Assembly (NCBI RefSeq): GCF_003001695.1
Contig: NZ_PVYX01000002.1
Location: 868,001 to 932,000, forward strand
Origin: Flagellimonas meridianipacifica
GTDB lineage: Bacteria; Bacteroidota; Bacteroidia; Flavobacteriales; Flavobacteriaceae
Length of the DNA stretch: 64,000 nucleotides
Reading direction: 5' to 3'
Below are positions 58,752-64,000 of this stretch, in pieces; position 1 is the first letter of the stretch; each line of letters starts with the position of its first letter. The position numbers and the translations under genes are program-made. The notes under the pieces are model-generated. The model was not told where the DNA came from. It saw only the letters and a program-made list of their open reading frames with translations, and did no database searches.

Positions 58752-59513
58752 CTAGTTCAATTGAATAAAACGGTCGTCCACCTTTGCAGTCAAGGTATCT
58801 TGTTTTTTAAAATAATCGATTATAGCATTCCTAAGCAAATATTCGGTATCTAAAATTGAATCCACCGCAGGGAAAAAACCAATATCTGCACCTCCAGATA
58901 CCAAATAGTCTGAAGTGGCTACGTAATAACTTCTACTTTCGTCAAAGGGTTCCCCCTGAATGTTTACTGATTCCAATGACCCGGACGAATCAATAACAAT
59001 TTCCATTCCCGAAAAAGGATGGGTCCTTTTAGATTTGGTCAAAAAGAGAATCAATTCCCTAACCTGGGTTCCGTTTAGCTTAACAACTGAAATGTAATTT
59101 TCAAAAGGCATTATTTCGTAACCATTTCTGGCCGTTACAGTTCCTTCAGAAAGAATGGAACGTATTCCGCCCCGATTCAAAACTACAAAGTCGAGACGTT
59201 TATTTATTTTTCGTTTAACTATGGGAGAAGTTTCCTCGAAAACTAAATCCGCCACGAAATTACCCATCGATGTGTTTCGCTTTCCATCATTCAGAACCAA
59301 AGAGCGTGGAGCGTAGGCAAGAGTGCTATCCAAAACAGTGTCAACCCTTTCCTTAAAAGGGGAGATGAAATTTTCTATTGAATCAATTTCGGTTAGTGAG
59401 GTATCAATATTCAATCGGGTGCCTTCTATACTTGTAAGTTGAGTTTGGTCGGTTTTACAAGCAAAAGAAAAGAGTGTTATGATTATAACAAAATGTTGTA
59501 TTTTTGGATTCAT
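58752..59513 (-). CDS. 5'-nucleotidase C-terminal (substrate-binding) domain lipoprotein
   Basis: The 253-residue product has a lipoprotein signal ending at Cys19 (FSFAC). It corresponds to the 5'-nucleotidase C-terminal domain: GNFVADLVFEET, NRGGIRSIL, GYEIMPFENYI and YYVATSDYLVSGGADIGFF. In classical enzymes this domain holds the substrate stack and rotates against the catalytic domain. Here it is a separate gene 1 bp upstream of the catalytic half, so the two probably form a periplasmic complex that dephosphorylates nucleotides. Confidence 0.92.
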   Translation of the reverse strand: MNPKIQHFVIIITLFSFACKTDQTQLTSIEGTRLNIDTSLTEIDSIENFISPFKERVDTVLDSTLAYAPRSLVLNDGKRNTSMGNFVADLVFEETSPIVKRKINKRLDFVVLNRGGIRSILSEGTVTARNGYEIMPFENYISVVKLNGTQVRELILFLTKSKRTHPFSGMEIVIDSSGSLESVNIQGEPFDESRSYYVATSDYLVSGGADIGFFPAVDSILDTEYLLRNAIIDYFKKQDTLTAKVDDRFIQLN

Positions 59514-59553
59514 CCTCTTAATTATCTTTGCAAAGTAATCTTGGCAGAATATT

Positions 59554-59561
59554 TACCTTTG
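59554..59561 (+). promoter_or_regulatory. Putative -7 box of the DUF6913-dapA unit
   Basis: TACCTTTG matches TAnnTTTG exactly, 18 bases before the ATG at 59580. A second exact match, TATCTTTG, lies at 59523-59530, so tandem start sites are possible. Confidence 0.5.
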
Positions 59562-59579
59562 CAAAAATGGGCGAAAATT

Positions 59580-60113
59580 ATGTTTTTCAAAGGACTCCAA
59601 GATAAATTTAAAGTTAAATCCGGGCAAAGATTCTTGCAGGAAGAAATGGAGAGGCCCCAAACCCCTGTGAAAAGGGACCAAGGCATTACCCGTGTTGGAT
59701 GCATTGTGGATTTGGACAATTTCGTGGATGGCGAACGATTTTATGAGTTGATTGATGATTTTTCGCTGAGACCAAATGCCATCAAAATAATAGGCTATAA
59801 AAGGGATTTTGACAATACGTCCCCTTATGCCATCCAAATTTTCTCCGATAAGGATTTAGGCTGGAAAGGAGATATTGAGAACGGATACGTTTTGGAGTTT
59901 TTAGGCAGGGAGTACGATTTGCTCATTAATTATTATGAAGATGACAATTTGATGCTAAAGCTACTTTCCATTCGAACTCCGGCGCGCTTAAAAGTTGGAT
60001 TTAGTGCTTTGGACCCGAAATTCAACGATTTGATTCTAAATACCCCTTTTAAGGATTTTAATCTTTTTAAGAGCGAATTGAAAAAGTATTTAAAGGTTTT
60101 AAACGAGATATAG
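59580..60113 (+). CDS. DUF6913-type conserved flavobacterial protein
   Basis: The 177-residue soluble protein has no signal peptide. It resembles the conserved flavobacterial family DUF6913: ITRVGCIVDLDNFVDGERFYEL, AIKIIGYKRDFDN and GFSALDPKFNDLI. The function is unknown. The start is the ATG at 59580, because the frame upstream runs antisense to the 5'-nucleotidase gene. Its stop TAG shares the final G with the GTG start of dapA, so translation is coupled. Confidence 0.8.
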   Translation: MFFKGLQDKFKVKSGQRFLQEEMERPQTPVKRDQGITRVGCIVDLDNFVDGERFYELIDDFSLRPNAIKIIGYKRDFDNTSPYAIQIFSDKDLGWKGDIENGYVLEFLGREYDLLINYYEDDNLMLKLLSIRTPARLKVGFSALDPKFNDLILNTPFKDFNLFKSELKKYLKVLNEI

Positions 60114-61003
60114 TGGAACAGTTCAGAGGGACAGGGGTAGCATTGGTAACACCTTTTACGGAGAGCGGCGCAATAGATTTCCCAGCATTGGAGCGCATCG
60201 TTGAGTATACCATTCAAGGAGGAGTGGATTATCTTGTAGTATTGGGCACTACTGGAGAATCGGTAACACTTACCAAGGAGGAAAAACAACAGGTAGCCCA
60301 AAAAGTGAGTACAGTAAATGCAGGAAGGTTACCTCTGGTCTTGGGTATTGGTGGAAACAATACTTCGGCGGTGGCGCAACAATTACGTGAAACCGATTTA
60401 TCAGAATACAATGGGGTGCTTTCCGTATCCCCGTCTTATAATAAACCCACACAAGAAGGAATCTATCAACATTTCAAAGCATTGTCCAAGGTAAGCTCTA
60501 AGCCTATAATCATGTACAATGTGCCTTCGCGTACAGGTAGTAATATGTTGCCGGAAACTACGGTACGTTTGGCAGAGGATTTTGAGAACATAATTGGTAT
60601 AAAGGAGGCTTGTGGCAATTCTATTCAGATAGATGCTATTCTGCAAACAAAGCCTGAAGACTTTTTGGTGATTTCCGGTGATGATTTTACAGCTTTACCA
60701 ACTGTTTTGGCCGGTGGTGCAGGAGTCATTTCTGTATTGGGTCAGGGATTGCCTCAAGAATTCTCACAAATGATACAGTTAGGATTGCAAAGTCAACCTA
60801 AAGAAGCATTTCAAATTCATCATCAATTGATGCCTTTGATGCATATGATTTTTGAAGAGGGGAATCCGGCAGGTATAAAAAGTATCTTTGAACATTTGGC
60901 GTTGAGTACTGCCTCCGTTCGCTTGCCCTTAGTTGAAGCTTCAAACCAACTCAAAGGGAAGATTACAAGCTATCTAAAGTCTTTGAATCAGGTAAGCGCA
61001 TAA
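60113..61003 (+). CDS. dapA: 4-hydroxy-tetrahydrodipicolinate synthase, GTG start
   Basis: The 296-residue TIM-barrel aldolase condenses pyruvate with aspartate semialdehyde in the lysine/diaminopimelate pathway. The Schiff-base Lys164 (IGIKEACGN), Tyr135 (MYNVPSRTG), Arg140 and the GTTGES motif are intact. The start is a GTG overlapping the DUF6913 stop by one base. It supplies the same pathway as dapF at 40.4 kb, though they are in different units. Confidence 0.97.
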   Translation: MEQFRGTGVALVTPFTESGAIDFPALERIVEYTIQGGVDYLVVLGTTGESVTLTKEEKQQVAQKVSTVNAGRLPLVLGIGGNNTSAVAQQLRETDLSEYNGVLSVSPSYNKPTQEGIYQHFKALSKVSSKPIIMYNVPSRTGSNMLPETTVRLAEDFENIIGIKEACGNSIQIDAILQTKPEDFLVISGDDFTALPTVLAGGAGVISVLGQGLPQEFSQMIQLGLQSQPKEAFQIHHQLMPLMHMIFEEGNPAGIKSIFEHLALSTASVRLPLVEASNQLKGKITSYLKSLNQVSA

Positions 61004-61097
61004 CACTTCGTTAAAGCTTAGCTAAAATCTACGGCGGTATCAAAACTACCTTTATTTTTAGGGTGTTAATCCGTTTTTTAAATCCACGGAATATAGC

Positions 61098-61105
61098 TAC
61101 TTTTG
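61098..61105 (+). promoter_or_regulatory. Putative -7 box of bamD
   Basis: TACTTTTG matches TAnnTTTG exactly. The predicted transcription start, near 61112, lies downstream of the ATG at 61110 and therefore supports the later ATG at 61122. Confidence 0.55.
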
Positions 61106-61121
61106 CAAAATGTTTTTGAAA

Positions 61122-61946
61122 ATGAGGATATCCTTTTTCTATATAATAATCGCAGGCTTTTTTGTTTTTACAAGCTGCAGTGAGTACCAAAAAGTACTTA
61201 AGGAAGATGATGTTAAGGCCAAATATGAGCTTGCAGAGAAATTCTATAAAGAAGGTGACTACAAGCGCGCGCAACGGTTGTTTGAACAGATAGCGCCCAG
61301 ATATGTTGGTAAACCACAGGGAGAACGTGTTATGTTTTTCTTTGCTGACACTTATTACAAGAATCAGGACTTTTACCTTTCAGGATATCAATTTGAACGT
61401 TTTGTGAAATCGTATCCAAAGAGCGATAAGATTCAAGAAGCCTCTTTTTTGGGAGCTAAAAGCTATTATATGCTTTCTCCCAAATATTCCTTAGATCAAA
61501 CTGATACGGATAAGGCACTTTCCAAGCTTCAGACCTTCATTAATACGTATCCAGAGTCTGAATATTTTGCTGAAGCCAACGCTATGGCAAAAGAATTGAC
61601 GTCAAAAAAGGAGAAAAAGCAAATAGAAATAGCAAAGCAATTCAACAAGTTGGGAGAGTTTAATTTTCCAATTCTAGTATCGGCCATGACAGCTTTGGAC
61701 AATTTTGTATCGGACAATCCAGGTTCCATATATAGAGAAGAAGCTTTGTACTATAAGATTGAAGCTGCCACTAATCTGGCTATGAACAGTACTGACAATA
61801 GAAAAAAGGAACGTCTGGAAGAGGCTCAGGATTCGTACAATACATTGTTAAGATATTTTCCTGAGACCAAGTTCAAGAAAAGAGCGGATAACCTTCAGGA
61901 GAGAATTCAGAAAGAACTAAATAGGTTTCCCGAGGAAAGCAAATAG
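61122..61946 (+). CDS. bamD: BamD outer-membrane assembly lipoprotein
   Basis: The 274-residue lipoprotein has its signal ending at a cysteine in VFTSC. It contains TPR-type helical repeats (KYELAEKFYKEGDYKRAQRLFE, ADTYYKNQDFYLSGYQFERF, KLQTFINTYPESEYFAEA) and belongs to the BAM complex that inserts beta-barrels into the outer membrane. The ATG at 61110 would precede the predicted transcription start, so I use 61122. The rpoZ gene follows after 21 bp. Confidence 0.95.
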   Translation: MRISFFYIIIAGFFVFTSCSEYQKVLKEDDVKAKYELAEKFYKEGDYKRAQRLFEQIAPRYVGKPQGERVMFFFADTYYKNQDFYLSGYQFERFVKSYPKSDKIQEASFLGAKSYYMLSPKYSLDQTDTDKALSKLQTFINTYPESEYFAEANAMAKELTSKKEKKQIEIAKQFNKLGEFNFPILVSAMTALDNFVSDNPGSIYREEALYYKIEAATNLAMNSTDNRKKERLEEAQDSYNTLLRYFPETKFKKRADNLQERIQKELNRFPEESK

Positions 61947-61967
61947 AGAATAAACACGTTAAGCACC

Positions 61968-62294
61968 ATGCACGATTTAAAGAATACCAAAGCTCCGGTT
62001 TCTACGAAAACATTGAATCGAAACGAATTCGATGACAAAACGGAGAATATTTACGAGGCAATTTCCATTACCGCGAAAAGAGCGATACAAATCAACTCAG
62101 AGATAAAGAAAGAGTTGTTGGAAAAGTTGGAAGAGTTTGCTACATATAGCGATAGCTTGGAAGAGGTTTTTGAGAACAAGGAGCAAATTGAGGTATCCAA
62201 GTTCTACGAAAAACTTCCAAAGCCACACGCTTTGGCGGTCATTGAATGGCTTGAGGATAAAATCTATTACAGAAACACAGAGAAAGACGCATAA
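61968..62294 (+). CDS. rpoZ: RNA polymerase omega subunit (Bacteroidota type)
   Basis: The 108-residue protein has the Bacteroidota omega layout: DDKTENIYEAISITAKRAIQI near 22-42, KKELLEKLEEF, and the ending PHALAVIEWLEDKIYYR. Omega helps fold and assemble the beta' subunit. It lies between bamD and coaBC with only 3 bp to the latter, a conserved order in this phylum. Confidence 0.93.
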   Translation: MHDLKNTKAPVSTKTLNRNEFDDKTENIYEAISITAKRAIQINSEIKKELLEKLEEFATYSDSLEEVFENKEQIEVSKFYEKLPKPHALAVIEWLEDKIYYRNTEKDA

Positions 62295-62297
62295 ATT

Positions 62298-63503
62298 ATG
62301 CTCAGCGGTAAAAAAGTCCTTTTGGGGGTTACCGGGGGAATTGCCGCATACAAGACCACCTTTTTAACGAGGTTATTGATAAAAGCTGGTGCCGAGGTGA
62401 AGGTAGTTCTGACCTCAAGTGCCAGCTCTTTTGTTTCCCCACTTACGCTATCCACTCTTTCCAAAAATCCTGTGCTTACCGATTTTGTAAGCGAAGAAGA
62501 CGGCAGTATTTCATGGAACAATCATGTGGAATTGGGATTATGGGCAGATTTAATGATAATTGCCCCGGCCACGGCCAATACCCTTTCCAAAATGGCAAAC
62601 GGTACTTGTGACAATCTGCTATTGGCCACTTATCTATCTGCAAAATGTCCCGTATACTTTGCACCTGCTATGGATTTGGATATGTACAAGCATCCATCCA
62701 CGAAAGCCACTATGGATACATTGATTTCGTATGGAAACAAAATGATTCCGGCTGAAAGTGGTGAACTGGCCAGCGGTCTGCACGGAGAAGGACGTATGGC
62801 AGAGCCAGAAACTATACTTTCTTTCATTAAAAATGATTTAGTTTCCGGACTTCCTTTGAGGGACAAAAAGGTTTTAATTACGGCAGGACCAACCCACGAA
62901 GCGATTGACCCTGTAAGGTATTTAGGAAATCGTTCTTCAGGAACTATGGGGTTTGAACTGGCCAAAACTGCGGCAAATAAGGGAGCTCAAGTGGTCTTGG
63001 TTTCTGGACCTACCAATTTGGATGTTGTCCACGACAGGATTCAGCTTGTTCGTGTTACATCGGCTCAGGAAATGTATGAGATTTGCCATAAGTACTATGC
63101 GGATATGGATATTGCCATTAGCGCCGCCGCCGTTGCTGACTATCGTCCCAAAGAGGTTCATGCAGAAAAAATGAAAAAAAAAGAAGGGGATTTAGTAATT
63201 GAGCTTGAGCGCAACCCTGACATTCTTCTGTCCATGGGGCAACAAAAGAAGAATCAATTTCTTGTGGGCTTCGCATTGGAAACTGAAAACGAAATGGAAA
63301 ATGCGAAGGATAAACTGGAACGAAAAAACTTGGACGCCATTGTTCTGAATTCATTGAAGGATGACGGAGCTGGTTTTGGTTCGGGTACCAATAAAGTTTC
63401 ATTTATCGATAAGAATTTGGAGATAAAAACGTTTGCTTTGAAGACAAAGCCTGAAGTCGCTTCAGACATTTGGAATGAAATCATTGCCAGAATTCATGCG
63501 TAA
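62298..63503 (+). CDS. coaBC: CoaBC, phosphopantothenoylcysteine decarboxylase/synthetase
   Basis: The 401-residue bifunctional enzyme makes 4'-phosphopantetheine precursors for coenzyme A. The CoaC part has LLGVTGGIAAYK and the flavin-site His76 (NNHVELG); the CoaB part has VLITAGPTHEAIDPVRYLGN and SSGTMG. The position of the E. coli CoaC Cys158 appears to be Ser159 here (GELASGLHGEGRM). Its end overlaps the DUF4835 gene by 8 bp. Confidence 0.96.
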   Translation: MLSGKKVLLGVTGGIAAYKTTFLTRLLIKAGAEVKVVLTSSASSFVSPLTLSTLSKNPVLTDFVSEEDGSISWNNHVELGLWADLMIIAPATANTLSKMANGTCDNLLLATYLSAKCPVYFAPAMDLDMYKHPSTKATMDTLISYGNKMIPAESGELASGLHGEGRMAEPETILSFIKNDLVSGLPLRDKKVLITAGPTHEAIDPVRYLGNRSSGTMGFELAKTAANKGAQVVLVSGPTNLDVVHDRIQLVRVTSAQEMYEICHKYYADMDIAISAAAVADYRPKEVHAEKMKKKEGDLVIELERNPDILLSMGQQKKNQFLVGFALETENEMENAKDKLERKNLDAIVLNSLKDDGAGFGSGTNKVSFIDKNLEIKTFALKTKPEVASDIWNEIIARIHA

Positions 63504-64000
63504 ACTACTTTTCTTTTTTTCTTTTCTTGCAATATGTGCCTTTGGAGTTGCCCAGGAATTGAACTGCGAAGTTGTCGTCAATTCAGACCAAGTCAATCAA
63601 ACCAATCAACAGATTTTTAGGACCCTGGAGCGTTCTTTGAACGACTTTGTAAATAAAAACAAATGGACAAATCGGGTGTTTCGGGAGAACGAACGCATTA
63701 ATGCGAGAATGTTCATCACCGTGACCCAATATGAATCAGACCGATTTGAGGCTAATATCCAAATTCAATCCTCAAGACCGGTTTATAACACTTCTTATGA
63801 GAGTCCCGTTTTCAATTACAAAGACAACGCGTTTAACTTCATTTATCAAGAATTTCAGCCCTTGGTATATAATGAGAATGTATTCGAATCCAACCTAATC
63901 GCGGTAGTGGCTTATTACGTTTACATTATCATTGGTTTGGATGCCGATACGTTTTCGCTTCAAGGAGGAGATGATTATTACAGAAGGGCACAAAACATAG
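63496..64000 (+). CDS. DUF4835 exported protein, cut by window edge
   Basis: The frame from the ATG at 63496 is open to the window end (168 residues). A signal peptide (1-20, ending GVAQ) leads into the DUF4835 start ELNCEVVVNSDQVNQTN. Characteristic segments DFVNKNKWTNRVF and FQIQSSRPVY-like blocks follow. DUF4835 genes often sit after coaBC in Bacteroidota; the function is unknown. It overlaps coaBC by 8 bp. Confidence 0.9.
   Translation, partial: MRKLLFFFSFLAICAFGVAQELNCEVVVNSDQVNQTNQQIFRTLERSLNDFVNKNKWTNRVFRENERINARMFITVTQYESDRFEANIQIQSSRPVYNTSYESPVFNYKDNAFNFIYQEFQPLVYNENVFESNLIAVVAYYVYIIIGLDADTFSLQGGDDYYRRAQNI

Overview
The window reads as chromosomal DNA of a marine-type member of the Flavobacteriaceae (Bacteroidota). 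Three things support this. Families largely confined to that group are present (DUF4249 lipoproteins, TonB-dependent receptors with a carboxypeptidase-regulatory N-terminal domain, DUF4294, DUF4835, the Bacteroidota-type RpoZ, monomeric NADP isocitrate dehydrogenase). Start codons mostly lack Shine-Dalgarno sequences. Exact matches to the Bacteroidota -7 promoter box TAnnTTTG recur at the expected distance before genes. A relative of Muricauda/Allomuricauda is my guess, not a demonstrated assignment. I see no tRNA, rRNA, insertion sequence, prophage or CRISPR array. The region is dense core genome with a few accessory surface-protein loci.

Layout: 1-8.5 kb holds a cut-off GH13 alpha-amylase lipoprotein, a DEAD-box RNA helicase, RdgB, a phospholipid-type methyltransferase, a fused SerB-SerA serine-biosynthesis protein, a PilJ-N sensor with a degenerate kinase stub, and RlmH. 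8.6-15.4 kb holds nadC, yihY, a DUF2147 gene and priA, a convergent LytTR regulator whose terminator lies inside priA, then the rpsF-rpsR-rplI operon. 15.4-31.5 kb holds a large Oar-like receptor, a collagen-like lipoprotein, hisS, a NUDIX and an M42 peptidase gene separated by a palindromic repeat, a GH3 glycosidase next to a GntP permease, and a DUF4249-receptor-DUF4249 triplet. 31.6-40.3 kb holds icd, an unexplained 650-base gap, rplS, trmD, an extended GAPDH and HtrA.

40.4-46.2 kb is rich in envelope genes (dapF, mltG, a lysozyme-like exported protein), followed by an RsmI-like methylase, a low-molecular-weight tyrosine phosphatase and dnaA. 46.4-54.2 kb carries small-molecule enzymes and ribD on one strand, and prmC, a LOG-family gene and ligA on the other. 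54.4-57.7 kb has two paralogous cadherin/PKD/DUF285 lipoproteins. 57.8-59.5 kb carries a 5'-nucleotidase split into two lipoprotein genes. 59.6-64 kb is a compact operon-like run: DUF6913, dapA, bamD, rpoZ, coaBC and a cut-off DUF4835 gene.

I did not find a clear new multi-gene system such as a defence island. The signals most worth following are a strong minus-strand terminator encoded inside priA, the terminated but geneless stretch at 33.9-34.4 kb, the SerB-SerA fusion with an inverted repeat upstream, the kinase-stub sensor, and the doubled DUF4249 partner of one receptor.
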